The notes below the pieces were generated by a model, which saw only the letters and a program-made list of their open reading frames with translations, was not told where the DNA came from and searched no databases. The translations under genes were made by a program, and so were the position numbers. 64,000 nt of DNA from Pseudeuparius sepicola (taxonomy: Eukaryota; Arthropoda; Insecta; Coleoptera; Anthribidae). Location: positions 125,365,373 to 125,429,372 of the forward strand of contig OY987299.1 in assembly GCA_963920635.1 (NCBI GenBank), given 5' to 3'. Of the stretch, positions 12,009 to 23,316 are shown piece by piece (within the stretch, counting starts at the first letter, position 1; every line of letters begins with the position of its first letter).

Positions 12009-12647
12009 CCAACTTGAAAAATTAAAAAGAAAAATGGAAAATATTACGAAAAGTTCATATGAACAAGTTTTATTTTCGATTTTTTTAAGTAACTTTTTAA
12101 GACTACAAAATTTTCTTGCAAAATCTGGAAGCCGTGTTTTCTTGGAAAGAGAAGTCATAATTTTGTATTATTTTTGGTGCAATCCGTAGAGGGCGCTGGG
12201 TACGCTATAATTATTTAATTTAGTTTGCCCTAACTTTTTTCACAGCAAACTTTTACGACATTTTGTGAATGTATCCTCTTCCCACACGTTTTCTAAGCAA
12301 AAAAGGTTTACTTGGTGAATAACGACAAAGGTGACCGTTTTCGAGAAATTTTCAAATTTCTGCATCGATGCAGGTGCATATCGACACTCGTATGCAATTA
12401 AATTCAAAACAAAATTTAAATAAACAAGCACATTTATTTTTTGACAGTTTAATTAACTTGTTGTTTTTTTTTTCAAGAAAATTTTGTCGTCTCAAAAAGT
12501 TAAAAAAATCGAAAATAAAATTTTAATTTCAACACCCTGCATCTGGAAAACCAAACATCTGCGGACCTATGTTCATAATAATATGAACTTTTCGTCATAT
12601 TTTCCATTTTTCTTTTTAATTTTTAAGTTATTACCGGACACCCTGTA
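12009..12647. mobile_element. Foldback element nested in the 11.9-13.2 kb hAT, left tip missing
   Basis: Sequence at 12009-12145 is repeated in inverted orientation at 12470-12630. The right end finishes GGACACCCTGTA, the usual foldback terminus, but the left arm begins without its TACAGGGTG tip. A GTAGAGGGCGCTGG segment near 12185 recurs near 48090, so related material exists elsewhere in the window. Confidence 0.62.
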
Positions 12648-12681
12648 TAACAAAAATAATTCTTCTTCGAACTAGTAAAAT

Positions 12682-12876
12682 CTACATTACAAAATCAAGT
12701 ATTCTTTTTTTGGTCTTGAGCTCGTCAAATATCTCCTCTGGAGATATGGGTATTTCTGGGTACACATAAAGGAGTGTTAACCCATTCAGTCGGTTTTCGC
12801 CAATATTGTTTCTAATATAAATTTTTAAAATTTTCAGTTTTGAAAATGTTCTTTCTGGCACACTGTAATTGTGCAA
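12682..12876 (-). pseudogene. hAT transposase C-terminal (dimerisation) domain fragment
   Basis: The 64-residue minus-strand frame contains PERTFSKLKILKIYIRNN and GENRLNGLTLL, followed by an acidic tail ending KKRILDFVM. This is the hallmark end of ZMYM/TTF-type hAT transposases (ER-FSKLK-IK-YLR---RL-GL). The domain lies where expected inside the 8-bp-duplicated element. Everything upstream of it (BED/TTF zinc finger, catalytic core) is absent. The Tyr-Ser-Val run before the core is the usual P/V-S-x-A-x-A-E-R-F position with substitutions. Confidence 0.75.
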
Positions 12877-13180
12877 AATATGTTTAGTAGGGGTTTTGCC
12901 TAATTTACGGTTACACGCTGCGACCGACGGAGTGTGTGCATAATATACGGCGGCGCGTTCTCAAATCTACTGCACAGGTTTTAATTTCGAGAAGACAAGG
13001 TGAAACAAATAACAAATTGTAGATGTTTGATGTTCACTGCATTTTCTGATTCGGCCAGGAGTATATAATTTTTGGTATTATTAATTTTGATATTACAAAT
13101 CTCGTTTATCTCGACAGCTCTGGGGGGGGGGGGCAATTGCCCCCTTTGCCCCCCCCCCTGAATACGCCACTGATTTATTG

Positions 13181-15234
13181 TATCCGCCGTTTATAGAATA
13201 TATGGGGTTCCGATGACTTATTAACAGTCCAAATATACAGACTACAAATTACCTAATTATTATCTACTACAGTGGTAAATTTGACGAAAGTCCATAAAGT
13301 TATATTACCTATTTCTAACTTAAAAACTACTTTCAGTTCATTCCTCACTTTCCCATTTTTTACCTAACGGCGCTTGCCTCGTCAGCTAGTAAGCTCGCTC
13401 GTCAAGGCTAGTGCGCAGTTGTTTGTTTGTTTATTGTTTTTGACTCCCTTTTTGATTTCCAATGTCAATCCTTTTCTTATTTTTTAAATATCAATGTACC
13501 TAATGCCCAAAAATGTTGAGCATGAAATAAAACTGTACACAAAAATAAAACTGTACACAGAAATGCCACCAGCTACTTGACTACACGTACACATACAAGT
13601 TTATTCTGTTTGTGAGCGACAGAACTTGGCACTCCCTAGCGCGTATATAAGAAATCTCTTATGCGGTACTGTAATAAGCCCACTGGCGAGCGGCGTATTA
13701 TAAAACTGCGACTCCATGATGAGATATTTCCATAAGATTGTACCGGTAGTAATTTTCTCATCTAGCAAGCCGATTCTACTTATACTATCGTACATCAAGC
13801 AACAAGGTATACAAGACTGTGGGTAGAGTCCGGTGACAGCGGCTTCTACGGCTCACAGCGCCTCGCCGCGCGCCGGCCGCCCAGGTCGTTCATCTGAACA
13901 TCTGTCGGCGGCGTACGCCGTTATAATGCGCGGTGCGCACAAGCGGCAACATAGCATACCGGAGCGCCGAGTTACTGGGGTACTAAGGTTGATTTGACGT
14001 TTATAGAAACTTTTTGCGCATGGCCACTCTATTTCGCCGGAAAACATAACCATTTAATGCATGAAGATAAAAATGTGGGGCAGAAGTTTAAGAGATTTTT
14101 TCTATGGCTATTTTATTAGTACCTATATAGAGATTGGGAGAGTACGTCTCAAACGAAAAAGGAATATTACCTACTTAAGAAAAAATCCACGACCTAGGTA
14201 TCCCCTTGAGATTCGAGAAAAAATACAACTTTCCTATTATCAAATTTAAAAATTTGTTTTTTTTTCTTCTGCAGTTTATACCGTTAATGTGCGAGAACTA
14301 CGATTTTGAAATAAATAGCTACAATTCCACTGAAAACGTTGCCCGTAGCCATTGTCTTACCTTCGCCATGTTTAAAGAAAAGTAATGTTACTTGGGTTTC
14401 CTTCCACCTTGCGGTAAAATATTCGGTACTATACAACCTAGATATTCCCGAGTGTCATAATTTCCAACACCTGCGAAACAATTATTACGCTAACTTGTTA
14501 ATTAGACTCCTGGGAGTTTTGCCACCGTCTTCACAAGATATGAACACGACGCCAGGGTGCTTTGTCCGTTGTCCCATATGCCAGATAGTTTATAGTCTGT
14601 GTCCTAGCCACATATTTCTCGCATATCCAAAGCCGGGCCGGAGTCAGTTTTCTTCAAAGACACGACAAAGTGAGCCGGGGTTCGTCTCGTTAAGCCTATC
14701 TAATTAATTGTTAAGGGTGGCGCCGCTAAAATTCTATCCGCCACAAGCCGAACTGGCCCAGATTGGTTTTAATTGCGGTTACGAGCCTCAGCCAGTCGTC
14801 CGACGATCTAACTTTGTTAGTGGTTAGGAGGCGATCGTTATCTAGAGTGGTGAAAAATTTGGGGAAATGGGGAACTTGCACAAAAATTAAATTTGAAAAA
14901 TATTACTTTCCAACGTAATTTATTGCCATTAAATAAACCACAGTTCTCAAAAAAACTCATTTTTTATTTTTATGTAATAAATATATGCAATTAAAAACTG
15001 CATAATTCAAATCATTCTTGTAACGCACCCTCCTTGGTTGTGACGACAAGTAGCTCGTTAGTGGTGGCGCCTCTAAACTGATATGGGCGGCACATGTATC
15101 AAAGCTACAGCACCACGCAAACTTTGTTTAGAAAGATCAACGAGAACGTCCCATATTTGTCTATCCGTCTTATTATAGTCTTGATATTGTTGATAATGTT
15201 TGAAAAAAGTGTGCTGTCTTAAATAGTTATTTAC
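13181..15234. other. Unassigned region with a GC-rich island
   Basis: No paired repeat ends are found. A CpG-rich patch lies at 13840-13990 (several CGCCG/GGCG motifs), and a mixed-composition stretch runs at 14300-14850. An open frame of about 120 codons (14339-14707) has no ATG at its start and no domain. This could be unique host DNA, possibly promoter or exon sequence, but I cannot support a gene. Confidence 0.4.
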
Positions 15235-15239
15235 ATTGA

Positions 15240-15345
15240 GATGCGTAAGCGCCCTTTTTTCGCCGAGGAGGATGTTTAACGCTCGCATTGCTTCGGGTCT
15301 TAAAGCTCTCCCCGAGGCCAAAAAGAGCTTCATCGAGCAAAGTAT
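15240..15345. repeat. GCGTAAG..GGCCGAGG repeat, palindromic copy
   Basis: GATGCGTAAGCGCCCTTTTT at the left is mirrored by CCGAGGCCAAAAAGAGCTTCATC at the right, giving a hairpin of about 100 bp. The same core (GCGTAAG..TTTTTTGGCCGAGGAGG) recurs at 18404-18500, 48296-48400 (reversed) and 56965-57030. In the last case it sits at the tail side of a tRNA-related SINE. Confidence 0.65.
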
Positions 15346-15439
15346 TACATTTTTCCTGCTACTGACAATTTCATATTAGGTAGGTAAGTACTTTCAATTT
15401 AAATACACTATGGAGTAGACTGTGAGTAATAATCTTCAT

Positions 15440-15560
15440 AATAACCATTGTCCAATTATTACTAAAAATGATAATCAGTGATAAATATATGAGATAGAAT
15501 GCAGTGATAATTAAAAAAAAACTTCTTGTGCGATTGAACCCTTGTTAAATTTAAACTTTT
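15440..15560 (-). repeat. tRNA-related SINE fragment
   Basis: TACTAAAAATGATAATCAGT and the following A/T-rich segment match 57035-57100 closely. On the minus strand it ends in GGTTCAATC, a B-box-like motif in the same relative position as the clear tRNA-like head at 57.1 kb. The head is degraded. Confidence 0.5.
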
Positions 15561-15629
15561 AGGCGGTTCTTTTGACCTACATCAGATCCCTCTGGAAATA
15601 GGTCGCCGAACTGTTTATTTTAACGTTAA

Positions 15630-16035
15630 ATACTTTCAAAATGGCCGCCGCTCCAAGATGGCGGATGGTGTATTTTTTGTCAAACCCCTTAATATGGGTA
15701 TCAAATGAAAGGGCTTGAAAAGTAGAAAATGATAAAGCTGGTGACATCACACTAAATTGAATATGGCCGCCGCTTCAAGATGGCAGATGATGCATTTTTT
15801 GTCAACCCCCTTAATATGGGTATCAATTGAAAGGGCTTGAAGAGTATAAAGCGAAAAAGTTAGTGACATGACACTAAATTCAATATGGCGGCCGCTCCAA
15901 GATGGCGGATTACCTATTTGATACCCAACATGAGTATCAAATGAAAGGGCTCGACGGGTAGAAAACAATAAGGTGGATGACTTCATACGAAATCCAATAT
16001 GGCGGCCGGCCCAAGATGGCGGACTAAATTTCTTT
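15630..16035. repeat. Tandem repeat, about 120-bp unit, with AAGATGGCGG cores
   Basis: Four units carry CCAAGATGGCGG or CTTCAAGATGGCAG (cores at 15655, 15777, 15899, 16013), each preceded by ATGGC-GCCG and followed by TATGGGTATCAA-TGAAAGGGCT. Spacing is 122, 122 and 114 bp. The core contains the GCCAT recognition sequence of YY1/Pho proteins on one or both strands. Whether it binds anything is unknown. Confidence 0.85.
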
Positions 16036-16159
16036 ACCACCCTTCTGACATGGGAATCAAAAATAAAATTGAAAATAAAAAAAACCTCTTTAAAAACAAG
16101 CTTTTATTTAAGCCATGTACTAAAAAGAAAATTAGTTTAGGTTTTCGTCATTAGGCTTT

Positions 16160-16354
16160 TTGCGCAAATGCTAATGAAGGCCATTGTGATAAATCTTTTT
16201 AAATAATTTTTGTCTCAAAATGTGAGTAATTACTTAGATTAAAATTTGTATTGACCAAAAGTTTAGAATTATGCGTGTTACTCGCTACAGATCGAAAAAA
16301 GCCATTTTACGGGTCAAAATATTGAATCACCACGCACGTGCTGTGCATCGAGTC
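16160..16354. mobile_element. TTAA MITE, right-half fragment
   Basis: Matches the second half of the 7460-7847 element, including TTTTTGTCTCAAAATGTGAG and the terminal CACGTGCTGTGCATCGAGTC, and is followed by TTAA (16355-16358). The left half is missing. Confidence 0.75.
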
Positions 16355-16544
16355 TTAACGGTAATTTGTATTTTAATTTTTTTTCCGGTAAATCTCGGCT
16401 AAAATTTTTTTTAATTACCGTAGTCTTGATGATGAAAATGAAAAAATTGATGTATTAGCCCATTGCACTAATTATCAGTCAAAGTTTGGAGGATGTGACA
16501 AACGTCAAAAATGCCTACAGAGCATAATGAATGATGTGTTATAG

Positions 16545-17577
16545 CCAGGGACCCTTTAAAGTAAGGGGACCCAGCATTATACTTTCCAAAGTGAGGCCGT
16601 TTCTTTCCTCATTCTAATGGTCTCATTGATGCCAAGTATGCCATTTTATTGGAGAATCTATGAATATAACAGGTAGATACTTTGATTGTTAGTAAAAATT
16701 AATAATGGTTTCCATGATTTCTAAAAATTAGACTTGACAATGTTCTGTCAACAAACACAGAATATGGCAACTGTCAAATGAATCAAATTTATTTTTTATT
16801 TGAATTTGGTTTCCTGCAATTATTTCCAGGAATTTAAGTAATATAAGTAAGGTAAGTCAGTGCCGATTTTACTTATTTGAGAATTTGTCGCTATTGCACC
16901 TTGTTACCAGGTTCCTCAAACCATTTGTAATATGTAGGTATAATAGGTACGTACCTACTTGAACTTTCTTCCCTTGCTGAATGTATCTACCCAAAGAACT
17001 TTCACAGATTTCGGGATGGACTAATATGATTAGATCTTGTACTTAGTTATAATCATGTAGTTTTTCTCGGTGTTCATTATAAAATTTTTGTAATTATGTT
17101 TCTCTCCCAAGGTACCTCACAAACGTAAAATATACTTATAGTTGTAGATAAAAACTGTTTAAAACAAGACCTGACTGAAGCTACCTGCTTAATAATTTAA
17201 AATTTTCGAAATACGATTTGTTTCGAACTACCTACTTATACGTAATGCCCACGTAATGGGAATTGTAGGATTACTAAAGGTGAGACAAGAAAAATCTGGT
17301 TGCAATTATTGGGACTATAATTGACTATCTGGAAGTTAGAAAACTTAAAAATTGTGAACTATGATGGGAAATATTTTTCCTCCTTTGGAATCTTTGGCAC
17401 TGGCATGTCACATAAAACCTGATGGCAGTTGGGCACTGACATATAACATAACCTTGTACCAGCCCACTTATGTGGTCTCCTTGGAGTATACAGAAAACAA
17501 ACTTCCCCTCAAGGCTTCACTTTTTCTATGTGATAGACTGTGACATGCTGGGTCCCCTTATTTTAAAGAGTCCCTGG
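16545..17577. mobile_element. CCAGGGAC element, copy 2 (both ends present)
   Basis: The ends are CCAGGGACCCTTTAAAGTAA at 16545 and the complement of CCAGGGACTCTTTAAAATAA at 17577, extending through GGGGACCCAGCAT. Length is 1033 bp. Flanks read TTATAG and TCATAG, a possible imperfect 6-bp target duplication. No transposase is encoded. Copies 1 and 3 are at 9328 and 63330. I cannot assign the superfamily. Confidence 0.82.
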
Positions 17578-18074
17578 TCATAGCAATGATCCCACAGCAA
17601 AGTGGTAACTAGCAGTGACTATAGAAAGAATTCTATAGTTACTGTAACTAGAGAAAATCTCGTTGTCACGTCCTGTTGAAACCGTAGTCAACAGCGGTAT
17701 CCTATAGAAAAAACCAACTTGACACCACTCACGTCACCGTAATCCGTATAATCGAATGCAGAGAGACTCCGACCTGAAAACGGGACGCAAAACAGTTTCC
17801 AATGAACGGGCGGCCGAGCATAATCGATTTCCATTAGTGGGGACCGGGGCGATAATGGAGTTGCAGTTTATCGCACGGTTTTGTCCGCCCGTCCACTTGT
17901 AACTGGTTCGCGTCGGTTTGTACGCGGGAAATTTGCTCATATCGGCGAACATACTGGACGGGCGAAACAACGGGAGTACGGGGGAGCGGGGCGGAGGTTG
18001 GAAGTTGTAGTGGGGAAGTTTCGATGGTATGTAGACCAATCAACAATCAACTACCGCGAATGTAATAATAAGCC
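17578..18074. other. Unassigned, GC-richer DNA
   Basis: 17740-18010 is clearly richer in GC than its surroundings and is open in several frames, without a recognisable domain. A short palindrome GACTATAGAAAGAATTC..TATAGT lies near 17618-17640. Possible unique host sequence. Confidence 0.4.
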
Positions 18075-18393
18075 GTCCTCCTTTTACAGTTTTAAGTGAT
18101 CTCAAATCGATTCCGAATCACTTTGAGATCACATCAGCTGACATCGAGTGTTCCTTTTACAGATGTTCAGTTGATTATGAAGTGATCTGTTTACGCAGCA
18201 AATCGATTTTTATTTAATTTGTGTTTGTTTTGAGTGTTTCTGGGCTTAAGGTGGTGACAAATATTGAAAAATTCATTCAAGGGTTAGATTATAGATAACT
18301 GTTCCATTTACCAATAAAAAATCATGTCACTGTCAGATCACTTCATGTTCATTTCACTTCAAAATCACTTGTGCGAAAAGTTAAAAGGAGGAC
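18075..18393. mobile_element. MITE with GTCCTCCTTTTA ends and AGTGATC subterminal motifs
   Basis: Ends GTCCTCCTTTTA and TAAAAGGAGGAC are exact inverted repeats. Inside, AAGTGATCT or its complement recurs several times near both ends (for example 18094, 18119, 18179, 18335). Clustered subterminal motifs of this kind are often transposase binding sites. The superfamily is unknown. Confidence 0.7.
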
Positions 18394-18403
18394 AACTACA
18401 CGA

Positions 18404-18500
18404 TGCGTAAGCTCTTTTTTGGCCGAGGAGGTTGTTTAAAGACCGGGCGTTGCCTCGGTCGTTAAAAGTACCCCTGCCGGATTTCCACAATGTAACATAT
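18404..18500 (+). repeat. GCGTAAG..GGCCGAGGAGG repeat copy
   Basis: GATGCGTAAGCTCTTTTTTG followed by GCCGAGGAGGTTGTTTAAAG matches the copies at 48.3 and 57.0 kb. It lies directly beside the 18075-18393 MITE. Confidence 0.65.
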
Positions 18501-18512
18501 TTCTGCATATTA

Positions 18513-19559
18513 TACAGGGTGGGCCAATGGAAACTTTCCACCCCGATTTTTTTGGTTTAAAATAAAAATCTGGGAAAACGCTCGGACATGTCGATTTTTG
18601 ATTTGAGGGGGAACTATTTTTCAGTTTTTTTCATCCCCGTAGCTTTAACCCCCTAGCTGGGGGAGAACAACCCCCAAATTTGAATAGGGGATAGGGGTCG
18701 AGCAATACCTCTTTTTAAATGTCCGACTTCTTTACGACCCTACAGTTTCGCCTCATCTGTATCCGTCTATTGACATAAAAACTAGCAACAAAACTACAAA
18801 AAAAACTGATGATTTGTTGCTAGTTTTTATGTCAATAGGCGGATACACTATAGCACCGATAATTCCTGCCGCTGAGATTATTTCTAACGAAACTCCTAAA
18901 CAAACCGGGGTGAACATTTTGTGAACAACAGTTTGTGTTCACGTATACACCTAAATAATAAAACTTTAATTAGTAACTATTTTTATTTATTTTTATTTTG
19001 ATAAGCTGTCATTTCGTCACGGATAAAAATAATGAGGCGAAATTGTAGTGTCATAAAGAACTCGATGAGACCTTTAAAAAGAGGTATGGCACGATCCCTA
19101 CACACTATTCAAATTTGGGGGGTTGTTCTCCCCCCAGCTAGGGGGTTAAAGCTACGGGGATGAAAAAACTGAAAAAATAGTTCCCCTCAAATCAAAAATT
19201 AGGTAAAGTTCACGTGTCCACCTAAATAATACAACTTTAATTAATAAGTACTGTTATTTATTTTTATTTTGACAAGCTGTCATTCCGATACGGATAAAAA
19301 TAATGGGGCGAAATTGTAGGGTCATAAAGAACTCGATGAGACCTTTAAAAAGAGGTATGGCACGACCCCTATCCCCTATTCAAATTTGGGGGGTTGTTCT
19401 CCCCCCCCCCCCCAGCTAGGGGGTTAAAGATACGGGGATGAAAAAAACTGAAAAATAGTTCCCCCTCAAATCAAAAATCGACGTGTCCGAACGTTTTCCC
19501 AGATTTTTATTTTAAACCAAAAAAATCGGGGTGGAAAGTTTCCATTGGCCCACCCTGTA
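18513..19559. mobile_element. Foldback element, TACAGGGTGGGCC family, with an internal tandem duplication
   Basis: Ends TACAGGGTGGGCCAATGGAA and its complement pair over long arms. The right arm contains a tandem duplication of about 270 bp (about 18925-19200 and 19205-19475), each unit carrying CTCGATGAGACCTTTAAAAA and the GGGGGGTTGTTCTCCCC block. Near 18770-18835 a separate hairpin pairs TTGACATAAAAACTAGCAAC with its complement. No coding sequence. Confidence 0.87.
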
Positions 19560-19569
19560 TGTTTGTCCA

Positions 19570-20000
19570 ACATAACACGTAATAAACGAAACAACGGCTT
19601 TTAACCCTTACTTAAACTTTTGCACAATTTTCTTGAGGCTGAAATCTACAGTTTCGTCGTTTTATTGTCTAGATCGTCAAACGTCATGTTGCCGGTGCCC
19701 TTAGAATAAAGGCAATTGTACTTTTCTATTCAAATGTCTCCAGCTTGCCTATGAATATAGGTATGTTATTTAATATGTATTGCAACCTTTGAGCTTTAAC
19801 TGTCATTCCGAAGCCGCTCAGTCAAAACATTACTAGATACCTATCTGTGTGATTTATTATAGTGTTATTCCTATTTATTATTATATTGTTTGTGTATTTA
19901 TCGTGTTGTTAGTGGTATGAGGCATGTAGGTAAATTATCATGGACAAGAATTACTTGAAAGGGCAATCATGGGATACAACTGCAAAGGTTTGTATGTTGT
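19570..20000 (+). repeat. Dispersed repeat R, copy 1 (uninterrupted)
   Basis: Shares ACAACGGCTTTTAACCC, GAAATCTACAGTTTCGTCGT, GTCATTCCGAAGCCGCTCAG and GTAGGTAAATTATCATGGA with the copy split across 53815-54113 and 54966-56390. A short frame starts at 19940 (ATGGACAAG) and runs to a possible donor AAAG|GTTTGT, so this may be the promoter and first exon of an unidentified transposon gene. It preserves the empty site for the hAT at 54990. Confidence 0.65.
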
Positions 20001-20339
20001 AGTAATAGTAAAGTATTATGAGTTATTAATAAACGGAGAACTTGGGACAACCTTGCCAAAAAAATTGCCAACCGACAACGCTAATAACCAGTCAAAGAAT
20101 ACTTCCGGAAAAGCCTTTAATAACCAGGCACACACCCGCTTCTGCCTCGTTCCAACAAATAGCGGGTTATTGAATTTTCAACCCCGGTTTGGCCTTAAAT
20201 GATATTTAAACAGTTGACACTGTTCAAATTACTCCCAAGGAAAATGAAACGGGGTTATGTTTGCACAGCTATAACGCAAACTGACAATAATTGGGCTTAT
20301 TGCGGTGACATTGTCAAAATTTTAGGAGCGGTGCGGAAA

Positions 20340-21450
20340 TCTTGACATAATAACGATCGACAGCGGCCAGGTCAATTATGTAAAAAAAAATACTAATACT
20401 AAATAAATGTTAAATAATATTCTAAAAGCTGAAACTTATGTGAAAAAAATCAATTGATACAAATACCAAGAGCTAAAAATTTACAGCGGGAACACGAAAA
20501 CGCAAAATAAAATTTCAAAAAGGGGTTCTTAAATGGGACATACTAAGGTCCAATTAGTTTTTTGTTTGAGAAAATGGACGCTGTGACGTCATCGTTATTA
20601 TTTTTCCAGAAACATACCATTTTTTTCTCTATATATTGAAAGTCCTTATCATTCTCAACAACTTTTGTAGGAAAAGATTGTTTGTATCTGTTATTGTTCA
20701 AAATATACAGGGTCAAATATGTAAAAGAAACATGGAAGCAACAGGGTCGGTTTTCCGATATCTAGCTAGCCATGGAAACAATTGATAGTCCGAAATTATT
20801 TAAGAGTATGATAGGGTGCCTTGTGCACTTTTAAATTTATTCAACTGGATTATTTTTTAAATTTTTGCAGCAAACAATAATAGCAAAAAAGTTAATAACA
20901 AGCACTATTCAAAAATTTAAACAAAATAAATTGTTCACAATGTTTATACAGAATCTGATGCGTGATGACACGATGAAGCATATCCAACGTGACAGCGATT
21001 CCAGCGATAGTGTCGATTCCGATGTCGAGGATTTATCCACTTTTGTGGAAACAGTTCATGATTATATCGACGAAGATTCATGTTTTCACACTCTATATAA
21101 TAATATTATCTTATAGTACTACTATTACTACTTATATTACTGCCTCACTAGCTCTTGCCGAAGCCAGGTTCCATCAAATAGCTATCAGGATACGTTTTTT
21201 AATTGATTTATTTATCAAAGAAATGACAAAAAAATAAATTTTTAGTATTTGTATCAATTGATATATTTTTTTTCACATAAGTAAATATGACTATGGCAAG
21301 AGTAGACCGTTCTACGGGAGAAGTGGCAGGAGGTCGTTTTACCTCTTATTGACATATTATTAAGTAATGTAAAAAGTTTCAGCTTTTAGAATTTTCAACA
21401 TTTTCCTTGTTTTACATAATTGGCAGGTCGCTGTCAATCGCTGTCCCGCT
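20340..21450. mobile_element. Inverted-repeat element around 20.3-21.45 kb
   Basis: CGACAGCGGCCAGGTCAATT..TATGTAAA on the left is mirrored at about 21410-21440, and AAAAGCTGAAACTTATGTGA at 20427 is mirrored near 21275 and 21385. The centre includes a TACAGGGTC-like motif at 20706 and one short open frame. The outermost ends are not sharply defined. Confidence 0.6.
20940..21116 (+). CDS. Short acidic open frame inside an inverted-repeat element, unidentified
   Basis: A 58-codon frame begins at ATG 20940. The product is acidic and Ser/Asp-rich in the middle (RDSDSSDSVDSDVEDL), with no domain I recognise. It lies between the arms of the surrounding inverted repeat, so it is most likely transposon-derived: a fragment of an accessory or transposase reading frame. 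It may equally be noncoding. Confidence 0.2.
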   Translation: MFIQNLMRDDTMKHIQRDSDSSDSVDSDVEDLSTFVETVHDYIDEDSCFHTLYNNIIL

Positions 21451-21895
21451 GTTACCCCTGCAGGAGTCGATTTCAGGTGTTCTTAGCTCAGATATAACAC
21501 AAATAAAATAAAATTAATCTTTAGGAAATCTTACAAAATTTAGTGTCGCCAGCTCACGGACTATAATGAATACACAACAAAAGTTTACAGGAAAATATTG
21601 TTAACATTGTTTGTTCTTGTTTTTATAATTATTGTTACCAATATAGCTCATAGTTTTCTTATTTTTGCCTTTGTATGAATTGGTGTTATCTTCTCAAGTT
21701 GTTAGGTACATTTCAGACCATACAATACACTCGTATAGTGCCTGTGTCAGCAGAGTTTGTTCCTGGCCTAACATATGACTACTTCGGTTATACGTGTTAT
21801 GGATTGCCTGTAAAATTTTACTAATGTTGTTATTTCAAGCGGATTGTCTAGTATGCGGACGACGCGACGTGACCTTATTTCCAGAAATCAGCCTA
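21451..21895. other. Unassigned DNA
   Basis: No repeat ends or coding signals are recognised. Confidence 0.4.
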
Positions 21896-22442
21896 TACAG
21901 GGTGGCCCACCACGAACTGCATCGATCCATATATGGAAAACTAAAAGCAGGAAAATTCTGAAAATTTGGCACCTCACCAATGCCGATGGGCGCTGCTCAA
22001 CTAAGATATTTTGGTGAATCTGGCACTTCCGGTTATACCGGAAGTCGATATCAACTTTCTTATTTCAAATGGAACATTCTAGGCATCATTTTGGAACAAA
22101 AACATGTAACATGTCCTATGTCTAAATCCCACCGTATTTGAGATATTTGCATTTTTCCGAAAAAAATTACAGGTGCAGACCTAAAGTCAATTAGCAATTT
22201 ATACGAGGAAACAGAAGGCCTGACCTAGTGATCTCTGCTCAGAAATAAATCCGTTCTTATACAGGTGTTCACAAAATATGAATAAAAATTACATTCAAAA
22301 TGTGCTTAAATCCCGAAATTTTCAAATGGAAACCCCCATTTTTTTAATGCGATCTTATTCACCACTAAAAATGATGACAACTTTGTGTAATATTTCAGTT
22401 TCCATATATAGATCGATGCAGTTCGTGGTGGGCCACCCTGTA
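21896..22442. mobile_element. Foldback element, TACAGGGTGGCCC family
   Basis: Ends TACAGGGTGGCCCACCACGA and its complement pair through ACTGCATCGATC-TATATGGAAA, giving arms of about 45 bp or more. The interior includes a CCGGTTATACCGG palindrome. 547 bp; no coding. Confidence 0.82.
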
Positions 22443-23316
22443 TAGGTACCCAGTTAAACACAGAATAACTTCTTCTAAGAGCATAAGCATTGACTGGAGA
22501 GTGAATCCCAACGGCCCAAGCTACAAAACGTTTAAACGTTACGAATAGTCTCGAATATTCCCAATGCAATATGGCTTTTTCGCCGCTATACTTGTACTTG
22601 TCTGTTTTACACTCCATTGCACAGTAAATCGCCGGTGAATATTTCTTCACTATAGCCAGTCATGTGCGAAATAAAATACCGACCGACCTTTGGATGGCCA
22701 CAGGTGCATGGTTAAATACACAGAAATAAGCCAAGTAAAACATGAATTTTAAAATTCCCAGAACTTTTTAAGCACATTATTTTTAAGGGGGAGTCTGATA
22801 GCGATAGCCTCCACGTTTTCGATTTTTGCAATTTACCGCCTTAGTACTAAATTTTCTGATGCCCGTATAAATATCAGGATTGGCTTCCTTTTCTAAAAAT
22901 TTCCCCAAAATGCACGGTTTTTCTACAAGTTTAAAATGAGCCTAAAGTTTTCTTCTAGGGCTTTAAGAACGGGCTCGAATGATTCGACCGGTCGATTTAC
23001 GTAGAAATGATTAATGACGAAAAAGTGTAACGAAGGTCATAAAGACTGCAAATTTTGTCAACAAATACGACTTAGTAACAAATTTGGAGAATAAAATGCA
23101 AATTTTTCAAAATTAATGTATTGCATTTATGCACATAAACTAGAATACAATCGAACAAATGTATACACAAAGTCAAAGTCTTCTCTGGGACCTAGGATCC
23201 CTGATATATCTAGAGATTTTACACGTACCTGCTGCCTGCTGCCACCTATGAGATAAGGAAGGTACCAAAGACCAATATTTTCCACTTGGATTATGTTTTT
23301 TTTTTGGAAGTTTGTA
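22443..23316. other. Unassigned DNA
   Basis: A minus-strand open frame of about 110 codons (22306-22650) partly overlaps the neighbouring transposon and has no domain. Nothing else is recognised. Confidence 0.4.

Larger units (their letters stand above)
11900..13172 (-). mobile_element. hAT-type element with 8-bp target duplication ATTTATTG
   Basis: ATTTATTG lies at 11892-11899 and 13173-13180. The ends are CAGTGGCGTATCCAGGATT on the left and the complement-type AATACGCCACTG on the right, followed inward by long G or C runs. The minus strand keeps the C-terminal coding end of a hAT transposase. The middle is occupied by an inverted-repeat element (12009-12647) whose outer left end is missing. 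At 1273 bp it cannot be autonomous. Confidence 0.87.

Noticed and set aside
14339..14707. 122-codon open frame
   Set aside because: It lacks an ATG at its start, has no domain, and shows no splice or promoter support.
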